Shown here piece after piece: positions 1-5,136 of a stretch of DNA of 6,507 nt (positions are counted from its first letter, which is position 1; every line of letters starts with the position of its first letter). The stretch lies in contig JAKAXN010000263.1 in NCBI GenBank assembly GCA_021816565.1, positions 1 through 6,507 of the forward strand, given 5' to 3'. The notes under the pieces are model-generated. The model had not been told where the DNA came from, searched no databases, and saw only the letters and a list, made by a program, of their open reading frames with translations. Source of the DNA: Actinomycetes bacterium. Lineage in GTDB: Bacteria > Actinomycetota > Acidimicrobiia > Acidimicrobiales > Palsa-688. A program made the translations under genes and the position numbers.

Positions 1-7
1 CCGGCCG

Positions 8-13
8 TAACTT
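8..13 (+). promoter_or_regulatory. -10-like hexamer TAACTT for a leaderless epimerase transcript
   Basis: TAACTT fits the actinobacterial TANNNT -10 pattern. It lies 7 nt before the ATG at 21, so transcription would begin at or next to that ATG. No Shine-Dalgarno sequence precedes any of the three clustered start candidates (TTG 12, ATG 15, ATG 21). The hexamer position favours 21. The -35 region lies outside the window. Confidence 0.5.
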
Positions 14-20
14 GATGGGC

Positions 21-1346
21 ATGACCTTCGAGCACTCCGCTGTCTTCGACCGCCCGGTCGACGAGGTATTCGCCTGGCACGGCCGGCCCGGGGCCATCCA
101 CCGGCTGATGCCGCCCTGGCAGCCGGTGAAGGTGAGCCGGGAGTCGGAGTCGCTCGAGTCGGGCACCGCGGTGCTGGCCATGCCCGGCGGCATCAAGTGG
201 GTCGCCGCCCACCGGCCCGACGGCTTCGAACCGGGCCGGCTCTTCACCGACGAGCTCACCACCCCGCTGCTGTCATCGCTGGTGCCGTGGCGCCACAGCC
301 ACCGCTTCGAGGCCGAGGGGGTCGACCGGACCAGGATCACCGACCGGGTCGACACCCGGGTCCCGGGCCGCATGCTGCGGGAGATGTTCGCCTACCGGAC
401 CCGCCAGCTGACCGGCGACCTGGCGGCCCACACCCGCTGGGGCGACCGCCCGCTGACCGTGGCGGTCACCGGGGCGAGCGGGCTGATCGGGTCGGCCCTC
501 ACCGCGTTCCTGTCCACCGGCGGCCACCGGGTGGTGCGGCTGGTGCGCTCCCACCCGACCGGCACCGACCGGCTGTGGCGCCCCGACGACCCGGCCGCCG
601 ATCTGCTGGAGGGGGTCGACGCCCTCGTGCACCTGGCCGGGGCGTCCATCGCCGGGCGGTTCACCGACGCCCACCGGGCGGCGGTGCGCGACAGCCGGGT
701 GGGGCCGACCCGCCGCCTGGCGGAGCTGGCCGCCCGGTCGGGGCTGGCGGTGATGGTCAGCGCCTCCGCCATCGGCATCTACGGTGCCGATCGAGGCGAC
801 GAGGAGCTCACCGAGGACAGCCCCCGCGGCGAGGGCTTCCTCGCCGACCTGGTCGCCGACTGGGAGGCCGACACGGCCCCGGCCCAGGCGGCGGGCGTGC
901 GGGTCGCCCTGATCCGCACCGGGATCGTCCAGTCCCCCCGCGGCGGTTCCCTGCAGCTCCTGCGCCCGCTGTTCGAGGCCGGCCTGGGTGGCCGCCTGGG
1001 CGACGGCCGCCAGTGGACCGCCTGGATAGGCATCGACGACATGCTCGACATCTACCTGCGGGCCCTGGCCGACCCGGCCGTCGAGGGACCGGTCAACGCG
1101 GTGGCCCCCGACGCGGTCCGCAACCGCGAGTACACCACGACCCTGGCCCGGGTGCTGCGCCGGCCTGCGTTCGTGCCGGTGCCGGGTTTCGGCCCGGCCC
1201 TGCTGCTCGGACGCCAGGGAGCCGAGGAGGTCGCCCTGGCCAGCCAGCGGGTGGTCCCCACCCGCCTGCTGGCGTGGGGTCACGAGTTCCGCCATCCGGC
1301 GCTGGAGCCGGCCCTGCGCCACCTCATGGGTCGAACCGGCACGTGA
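21..1346 (+). CDS. SRPBCC domain fused to TIGR01777-family NAD(P)-dependent epimerase
   Basis: The protein has 441 residues if started at the ATG at 21; the TTG at 12 and ATG at 15 are in frame but would fall inside or beside the likely -10 element. Residues about 1-138 resemble an SRPBCC (START-like, polyketide-cyclase type) ligand-binding domain. Residues about 145-440 form an atypical short-chain dehydrogenase: the Rossmann loop TGASGLIG is at 150-157, HLAGASI at 204-210, and the family signature SASAIGIYG at 247-255 takes the place of the usual YxxxK catalytic motif. The C-terminal signature VVPTRLLAWGHEFRHP (411-426) matches the DUF1731 tail of TIGR01777 proteins (E. coli YfcH is the well-known member). 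The role is a predicted cytosolic NAD(P)-dependent sugar-nucleotide or small-molecule epimerase/reductase with unknown substrate. The SRPBCC fusion is, as I recall, known in actinobacterial members and may bind a hydrophobic ligand. The gene is followed after 35 bp by a same-strand gene with its own promoter-like hexamer. Family assignment is secure; function is not. Confidence 0.93.
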   Translation: MTFEHSAVFDRPVDEVFAWHGRPGAIHRLMPPWQPVKVSRESESLESGTAVLAMPGGIKWVAAHRPDGFEPGRLFTDELTTPLLSSLVPWRHSHRFEAEGVDRTRITDRVDTRVPGRMLREMFAYRTRQLTGDLAAHTRWGDRPLTVAVTGASGLIGSALTAFLSTGGHRVVRLVRSHPTGTDRLWRPDDPAADLLEGVDALVHLAGASIAGRFTDAHRAAVRDSRVGPTRRLAELAARSGLAVMVSASAIGIYGADRGDEELTEDSPRGEGFLADLVADWEADTAPAQAAGVRVALIRTGIVQSPRGGSLQLLRPLFEAGLGGRLGDGRQWTAWIGIDDMLDIYLRALADPAVEGPVNAVAPDAVRNREYTTTLARVLRRPAFVPVPGFGPALLLGRQGAEEVALASQRVVPTRLLAWGHEFRHPALEPALRHLMGRTGT

Positions 1347-1369
1347 CCGGCCGGCCCGCCGGGGCGCGT

Positions 1370-1375
1370 TAGCTT
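1370..1375 (+). promoter_or_regulatory. -10-like hexamer TAGCTT before the PLP enzyme gene
   Basis: TAGCTT is followed by 6 nt and then the GTG start at 1382, the same geometry as at the other starts in the window. The 35-bp gap after the epimerase stop is otherwise G/C-only and contains no Shine-Dalgarno sequence. No good -35 hexamer is visible at 16-18 bp; GTGACC at 1343-1348 is 21 bp away, which is too far. The gene may therefore be transcribed separately from the epimerase gene. Confidence 0.45.
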
Positions 1376-1381
1376 CTGGGG

Positions 1382-2386
1382 GTGCTGCCCCTACAGACGC
1401 CGGCGCTGCTGGTGGACGACTCGGTCCTCACCGCCAACCTGGCGGCCATGGCCCGGGCCCTCCCCGGAGACCGCCTGCGGCCCCACGTGAAGGCCCACAA
1501 GTGCACCGGGCTGGCCCGCCGCCAGGTCGGGGCGGGCCACTCGAACTTCACCTGCGCCACCATCTCCGAGATGGAAGCCATGGCCCGGGCCGGCATGGGA
1601 ACGGACCTCCTGCTGGCCAACGAGGTGCTCGACGCGTCGCGCCTGACCCCGCTGGTCGAGTCCGGAGCCCGGGTCACGGTTGCCGTCGACTCCCCCGAAA
1701 CCGTGGAGGCGGCGGGGCGCGCCGGTGTGGCGGAGGTGCTCATCGACGTCAACGTGGGGCTGCCCCGCTGTGGATGCGATCCCGGATCGGCTGGCCGGCT
1801 GGCCGATCAGGCCCGCCGGCGGGGCCTGGCCGTCCGGGGGGTGATGGGATACGAGGGCCACGCGGTGGGGCTGGAGGACCGCGACGAGCGCCGCCGCCAG
1901 GTGGAGCAGTCCATGGCCCTGCTCGCCGCCGCGGCCGCCGACGTGGGGGGAGCGGTGATCTCGGCCGGCGGGACCGGCAGCTACGACCTCAACGAGGTGG
2001 CCACCGAGATCCAGGCCGGGTCGTACGCCCTGATGGACACGGCCTACGCCAAGCTGGGGCTGCCCTTCGGCCAGGCGCTCACCGTGCTGGCCACCGTGGT
2101 GTCGGTCAACCCGGCCGGATGGGCGGTGGCCGACTGCGGGCTCAAGGCACTCGGGATGGACCACGGCAACCCCCAGGTCGCAGGGGCGACGGTGTGGTTC
2201 TGCTCCGACGAGCACATCACCTTCTCGCCCGACGAGGGTCGGCCCCTGCCGGCGCTCGGGGAGCAGATCGAGGTGGTCCCGGCGCATGTCGACCCGACGG
2301 TCGCCTACCACGCCCGGATGCACCTGGTCGACCCGGCCCGGACCGAGGTCCTCGAGGTGTGGCCGGTGGACATGCGCGGCTGGTAG
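1382..2386 (+). CDS. PLP-dependent D-threonine aldolase / D-serine dehydratase-like protein
   Basis: This 334-residue protein starts at GTG; the leaderless promoter geometry supports this start. It has the alanine-racemase-type PLP barrel at about residues 5-225. The opening TPALLVDD is typical, and RPHVKAHK at 33-40 supplies the predicted Schiff-base lysine, K37. GGTGSYD at 196-202 is the likely PLP phosphate-binding loop. The C-terminal D-serine-dehydratase-like beta domain (about 230-334) carries CSDEH at 274-278 and VPAHVDPTV at 299-307. In this family a His-x-Cys (D-serine dehydratase) or His-x-Asp (D-threonine aldolase) pair binds the divalent metal. Here the pair is H302/D304, which leans towards D-threonine aldolase (D-threonine to glycine plus acetaldehyde) or a related beta-hydroxy-D-amino-acid enzyme. 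At 334 residues it is shorter than typical members (about 370-430). It is cytosolic and has no signal peptide. It converges on the downstream nucleotidyltransferase gene. The exact substrate is inferred, not shown. Confidence 0.87.
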   Translation: MLPLQTPALLVDDSVLTANLAAMARALPGDRLRPHVKAHKCTGLARRQVGAGHSNFTCATISEMEAMARAGMGTDLLLANEVLDASRLTPLVESGARVTVAVDSPETVEAAGRAGVAEVLIDVNVGLPRCGCDPGSAGRLADQARRRGLAVRGVMGYEGHAVGLEDRDERRRQVEQSMALLAAAAADVGGAVISAGGTGSYDLNEVATEIQAGSYALMDTAYAKLGLPFGQALTVLATVVSVNPAGWAVADCGLKALGMDHGNPQVAGATVWFCSDEHITFSPDEGRPLPALGEQIEVVPAHVDPTVAYHARMHLVDPARTEVLEVWPVDMRGW

Positions 2387-2428
2387 CCGGCGGGACGGGC
2401 CCGGCCCCCGGTGGCCGGGGACCGCCGG
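2387..2428. terminator. Possible bidirectional terminator filling a convergent gap
   Basis: The whole 42-bp space between the two facing stop codons is an imperfect inverted repeat. The outer arms CCGGCGG (2387-2393) and CCGCCGG (2422-2428) are perfect complements and touch the two stop codons exactly. Inside, CCCCGG (2406-2411) and CCGGGG (2415-2420) form a 6-bp hairpin with a TGG loop, which can extend past one C-A mismatch to 2402-2424 by competing with the outer arms. No T-tract follows on either strand, so this is not a classical intrinsic terminator. Tailless hairpins have been proposed to act as terminators in high-GC actinomycetes. Chance G/C complementarity is the main alternative. 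Confidence 0.4.
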
Positions 2429-3136
2429 TCAGGCCGCGGTGGCGCCGACCAGGTGGCGGATCACCTCGCGGGCGTCGGCCTTGCGCTCGAAGGGGCCCCA
2501 GTAGTTGGAGGTGTTGGCTCCCCGCCGGTAGCCGACGGCGTCGTTGAGGATGCGCCGGTAGTGCCGGGGTACCAGGGCCAGGGCCTCCTCGGCGGCCTGG
2601 GACTTGGACAGCACCCGGCCGGTCACCGCCCCCTCGGCCAGCCGGGCGGCCTCCAGCACCAGCGGGGCCACCCCCCGCCTCATCACCATCAGGCCGTTGG
2701 CCCCGGCCGCCACCTCGCCCAGGCGCTGACGGCACCAGGCGCGGTACACCGTGTCGTCGAAGGCCACCACCGGCCAGTCCGGTCCGGTGACGGCGATGGC
2801 CTCCTCCGTCAGGAGGGCCCGGGTCAGCGGGGTGTCCAGGCCGCGGCCCCGGCCGGCCGGCGACCCGTCGGCGATGTCGTCCCAGGTGGCGTACCACACG
2901 CCGGCGGGGCGACCCACCCTCTCGAGGGTCCTCTCGGCCCGCCGGAGCGCCGCCCGGCCCGGGTCGTCGATCCCCGGCGCGGTCACGACCACCAGGTCGA
3001 TGTTGCTCTGGCGTTCGCTGAAGTCGCCCAGGGCCGCACCGCCGACCAGGTACACCGCCTCCACCCCGGCGGGACCCGACCGCTCGGCGGCCCGCAGGTA
3101 TTCCGAGAGGGGTTCCTCCACGCCGGCGGGCAGCAC
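2429..3136 (-). CDS. AadA-like nucleotidyltransferase (NTP_transf_2 + AadA C-terminal domain)
   Basis: This 235-residue protein is read from the GTG at 3136-3134. CATACT lies 6 nt before this GTG, which favours it over the in-frame GTG at 3121. Residues about 8-115 form a minimal polymerase-beta-type nucleotidyltransferase domain: VGGAALGDF at 31-39, then SNIDLVVV at 44-51. Residues about 130-210 are helical and match the AadA/DUF4111 C-terminal domain, including VLEAARLAEGAVTGRV (160-175) and a region ending in RHYRRILNDA (191-200). Characterised relatives adenylylate aminoglycosides, ANT(3'')(9), but many chromosomal homologues have no known substrate, so resistance should not be assumed. 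In canonical members the loop reads SDIDLL with two metal-binding aspartates; here the first is asparagine (N45) while D47 remains. The protein is cytosolic with no membrane segments. It is divergent from lhgO with a 36-bp shared promoter region. The frame stays open far upstream of the start, which I attribute to GC composition. Confidence 0.85.
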   Translation of the reverse strand: MLPAGVEEPLSEYLRAAERSGPAGVEAVYLVGGAALGDFSERQSNIDLVVVTAPGIDDPGRAALRRAERTLERVGRPAGVWYATWDDIADGSPAGRGRGLDTPLTRALLTEEAIAVTGPDWPVVAFDDTVYRAWCRQRLGEVAAGANGLMVMRRGVAPLVLEAARLAEGAVTGRVLSKSQAAEEALALVPRHYRRILNDAVGYRRGANTSNYWGPFERKADAREVIRHLVGATAA

Positions 3137-3142
3137 AGGACC

Positions 3143-3148
3143 AGTATG
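3143..3148 (-). promoter_or_regulatory. -10-like hexamer CATACT for the nucleotidyltransferase gene
   Basis: On the minus strand CATACT is followed by 6 nt (GGTCCT) and the GTG start, implying a leaderless transcript. It is one of the few A/T-containing clusters in the gap. No TTGAC-like -35 is visible 16-18 bp upstream, where the sequence is G/C-only (3165-3172). A -35 there would sit at the lhgO start. Confidence 0.42.
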
Positions 3149-3159
3149 GGGGCAGATGG

Positions 3160-3165
3160 CAGGCT
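3160..3165 (+). promoter_or_regulatory. -10-like hexamer CAGGCT for lhgO with possible -35 AGGACC
   Basis: CAGGCT differs by one base from the TAGGCT before the AlkB-like gene and lies 7 nt before the ATG at 3173. AGGACC at 3137-3142 matches four of six bases of TTGACC, with a 17-bp spacer. That block is also the 6-nt gap between the opposing -10 and start codon, so the two promoters overlap physically. No Shine-Dalgarno sequence is present. Confidence 0.42.
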
Positions 3166-3172
3166 GGGCGGC

Positions 3173-4405
3173 ATGAAGCGGGAGAGATACGCGGTGGTGG
3201 GCGCCGGGATCGTGGGCCTGGCCACCGCCCGGGAGCTGGCCCGGCGCCGGCCCGGGGCCGAGATCACCGTGGTGGAGAAGGAGCCCGGCGTCGGGCGCCA
3301 CCAGACGTCCCACAACAGCGGGGTGGTGCACGCCGGCCTCTACTATCCCCCCGGCTCCCTGAAGGCCCGCCTGTGCAGCCGGGGCCGCGACCTGCTCCAC
3401 GCCTTCTGCGACGAGCACGGCCTGGCCTTCGAGGAGTGCGGCAAGGTCGTGGTGGCCCGCCACGACGGCGAGCTGGCCGCCCTGGCCGACATAGAGGCCC
3501 GGGCCCGGGCCAACTCGGTACCGGGGCTGCGCCGGCTGGACCGGGACGGCCTGGCCGAGGTCGAGCCCCACGCCCGGGGGGTGGCCGCCCTCCACTCGCC
3601 CCGCACCGCCATCGTGGACTTCGCCCTGATCGCCCGCACCATGGCCGCCGCCCCGGACGCGGGCTTCGACCTGCGCCTGGGCTTCGAGGTCCGCTCGGTG
3701 ACCGCCCGGGGCCGGGAGGTGGTGCTCGGCGGCCCGCCCGGGTCCGAGCCGGTGGCGGCCGACCGGGTGGTCCTCTGCGCCGGGCTCCACTCCGACCGGC
3801 TGGCCCGGCTGGCCGGCGCCGGTCCCGGGCCTCGGATCGTCCCGTTCCGGGGGGAGTACTGGCGGCTGGTCCCGGGGCGCACCGGGCTGGTCCGGGGGCT
3901 CATCTACCCGGTGCCGGACCCCCGCTACCCGTTCCTCGGGGTGCACTTCACCAGGCGGGTGGACGGCGGGGTGGATCTGGGACCCAACGCGGTGCTGGCC
4001 CTGGCCCGGGAGGGCTACCGCCGGGGCCAGGTGGACCTGTCGTGGTTGGCCGGGGAGCTGCGCTCCCGGGCGTTCCTGCGGATGGCCCGGGACAACTGGC
4101 GGGCCGGTGCCTACGAGATGGCCGGGTCCCTGTCGAAGCGGGTGTTCGTCCGGCGGGCCGCCACCATGGTGCCCGAGGTGGCACCGGCCGATGTGGAGCG
4201 GGCCCCGGCCGGGGTGCGGGCCCAGGCGGTCGGCGCCGACGGAGCCCTGCTCGACGACTTCCGCCTGGCCGAGGTCGGCCCCGGCGGCCGGGTCCTGGCG
4301 GTGATCAACGCCCCCTCCCCGGCGGCCACCTCGTGCCTGGCCATCGCCGAGCACATCTGCGACCGGCTCGACCCCGGACCGGCTGCATCGAACACCAGTT
4401 CGTAG
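3173..4405 (+). CDS. lhgO: L-2-hydroxyglutarate oxidase / dehydrogenase (FAD-dependent)
   Basis: This 410-residue protein has the usual length for LhgO/L2HGDH. It belongs to the DAO superfamily of FAD oxidoreductases. The N-terminal dinucleotide-binding motif VVGAGIVGLATARELA is at 8-23, and VVEKE at 33-37 provides the acidic residue for the FAD ribose. The strong LhgO signature SHNSGVVHAGLYYPPGSLKA spans 46-65. Further conserved blocks are PFRGEYW (224-230), LIYPVPDPRYPFLGVHFT (243-260), LGPNAVLAL (269-277), GVRAQAV (347-353) and the C-terminal NAPSPAATSCLAIAEHI (379-395), which completes the FAD site. The enzyme oxidises L-2-hydroxyglutarate to 2-oxoglutarate and passes electrons to the quinone pool or oxygen; it is probably cytosolic or peripheral to the membrane. 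In E. coli lhgO follows csiD, a 2-oxoglutarate-dependent glutarate hydroxylase; here the neighbour is instead an AlkB-type oxygenase 18 bp downstream. The start is fixed by the family N-terminus immediately before the FAD motif and by the -10 hexamer 7 nt upstream. Confidence 0.93.
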   Translation: MKRERYAVVGAGIVGLATARELARRRPGAEITVVEKEPGVGRHQTSHNSGVVHAGLYYPPGSLKARLCSRGRDLLHAFCDEHGLAFEECGKVVVARHDGELAALADIEARARANSVPGLRRLDRDGLAEVEPHARGVAALHSPRTAIVDFALIARTMAAAPDAGFDLRLGFEVRSVTARGREVVLGGPPGSEPVAADRVVLCAGLHSDRLARLAGAGPGPRIVPFRGEYWRLVPGRTGLVRGLIYPVPDPRYPFLGVHFTRRVDGGVDLGPNAVLALAREGYRRGQVDLSWLAGELRSRAFLRMARDNWRAGAYEMAGSLSKRVFVRRAATMVPEVAPADVERAPAGVRAQAVGADGALLDDFRLAEVGPGGRVLAVINAPSPAATSCLAIAEHICDRLDPGPAASNTSS

Positions 4406-4411
4406 AGGCTG

Positions 4412-4417
4412 TAGGCT
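4412..4417 (+). promoter_or_regulatory. -10-like hexamer TAGGCT for a leaderless AlkB-like gene transcript
   Basis: TAGGCT sits 6 nt before the GTG at 4424, inside the 18-bp gap after lhgO. TCGAAC at 4388-4393 matches four of six bases of a TTGACC-type -35 with an 18-bp spacer, inside the end of lhgO. A near copy, TAGAGGCT, begins at the lhgO stop (4403). This is the clearest promoter in the window and would let the oxygenase be expressed apart from lhgO, though read-through from lhgO is also possible. Confidence 0.55.
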
Positions 4418-4423
4418 GGGGCG

Positions 4424-5116
4424 GTGACCGAGCCGGCCGAGGCACCGATCCGGGCCCCCCTTCCGGCCCCGGTGCAGGGCAACCTGTTCGCCGGCGGGCC
4501 CCCCGGGTCCCGCGGCGACGCCACCTTCGAGCGCATCGACCTGGACGGCGGGGCGTGGGTCGAGGTCGCCCGCAGCTGGTTCGGAGGGGCCGACGAGCTG
4601 GCCGAGCAGCTGATGGCCCGGGTGGACTGGCGCCACCACCAGCGGTGGATGTACGAGCGGCTGGTGGACGAACCCCGTCTCAGCCGGTGGTACGGCGCTG
4701 ACGAGCCGCTGCCCGACGAGGCCCTGGCGCAGTTCCGGATGGCGGCCGGCCGCCGCTACCACGTCCGGTTCGGGGCCCTGGCGCTCAACTTCTACCGCTT
4801 CGGACGCGACAGCGTGGCGTTCCACACCGACCGGGAACTGCGCCACGTAGACGACACGCTGGTGGTGATCCTCACGCTCGGGGCCACCCGTCCGTTCCTG
4901 CTCCGGCCGGTCGGTGGCGGACGGTCGATCGACCTGCGTCCGGGTTCGGGGGATCTGATCGTGATGGGCGGCACCTGCCAGGAGACCTGGGAGCACGCCG
5001 TTCCCAAGGTGACGAGGGGCAGCGGAGCCCGCGTCAGCGCCTCCATCCGCTGGGCCCGCCGGGGCGGCTACGAACGCCAGTGGGCTCCGGCCGACCGCCA
5101 CCCGGCCCCGGCCTGA
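4424..5116 (+). CDS. AlkB-family 2-oxoglutarate/Fe(II)-dependent oxygenase
   Basis: This 230-residue protein starts at GTG, as indicated by the -10 hexamer 6 nt before. The 2OG-Fe(II) double-stranded beta-helix core is at about 115-212. LNFYRFGRDSVAFHTD (121-136) is the AlkB-type lead-in (the N-x-Y motif) followed by the iron ligands H134 and D136. The distal ligand is H191 in WEHAVPK, and RVSASIR (203-209) matches the family's R-x-N/S-x-S/T-x-R motif that binds 2-oxoglutarate (R203, R209). The size is close to E. coli AlkB (216 residues). Characterised relatives oxidatively remove alkyl groups from N1-methyladenine and N3-methylcytosine in DNA or RNA; this is the expected but unproven activity. 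The N-terminal 30 residues are Pro/Ala/Gly-rich, apparently disordered, and contain QGNLF at 18-22, which fits the QxxLF bacterial sliding-clamp-binding pattern. The gene follows lhgO, whose product makes 2-oxoglutarate and removes an inhibitor of this enzyme class. Confidence 0.91.
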   Translation: MTEPAEAPIRAPLPAPVQGNLFAGGPPGSRGDATFERIDLDGGAWVEVARSWFGGADELAEQLMARVDWRHHQRWMYERLVDEPRLSRWYGADEPLPDEALAQFRMAAGRRYHVRFGALALNFYRFGRDSVAFHTDRELRHVDDTLVVILTLGATRPFLLRPVGGGRSIDLRPGSGDLIVMGGTCQETWEHAVPKVTRGSGARVSASIRWARRGGYERQWAPADRHPAPA

Positions 5117-5136
5117 CCGGCCCGATTATCAGCCGG
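5117..5136. terminator. Weak inverted repeat in the convergent gap
   Basis: CCGGC (5117-5121) and GCCGG (5132-5136) could form a 5-bp stem with a 10-nt loop spanning the 12-bp convergent gap and the opposing stop codon. There is no T-tract. This is the only structure I can see between the two genes, and it may be chance in such GC-rich sequence. Confidence 0.18.

Noticed and set aside
273..1322. A long minus-strand frame opposite the epimerase gene (349 codons).
   Set aside because: Gln/Gly/His/Arg-rich sequence without recognisable domains; the plus strand carries a clear family protein across the same region.
1347..1362. CCGGC/GCCGG inverted repeat after the epimerase stop as a terminator.
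   Set aside because: Only a 5-bp stem with a 6-nt loop and no T-tract; such matches are frequent by chance in this G/C-only stretch.
1391..2323. A long minus-strand frame opposite the PLP-enzyme gene (310 codons).
   Set aside because: His/Gly/Val-rich composition with no motifs, explained by antisense codon structure at high GC.
2429..3136. Calling the nucleotidyltransferase an aminoglycoside resistance gene (aadA).
   Set aside because: Similarity is at domain level only, one metal-binding Asp is replaced by Asn, and there is no integron, cassette or mobile context.
3373..4701. A 442-codon plus-strand frame overlapping lhgO and the AlkB-like gene.
   Set aside because: Arg/Gly/Pro-rich out-of-frame shadow that crosses a real gene boundary, with no motifs.
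2429..5101. An 890-codon open frame on the minus strand that would extend the nucleotidyltransferase far upstream, antisense to lhgO and most of the AlkB-like gene.
   Set aside because: The upstream part has a Pro/Gly/His/Val-rich composition with no family motifs, typical of an antisense shadow of GC-rich coding DNA. The nucleotidyltransferase fold begins near the GTG at 3136, which has its own -10-like hexamer.
4424..5116. A csiD-lhgO glutarate hydroxylation operon.
   Set aside because: The oxygenase is about 230 residues with the AlkB-type N-x-Y, HTD and RVSASIR motifs, follows lhgO instead of preceding it, and does not look like the longer CsiD.
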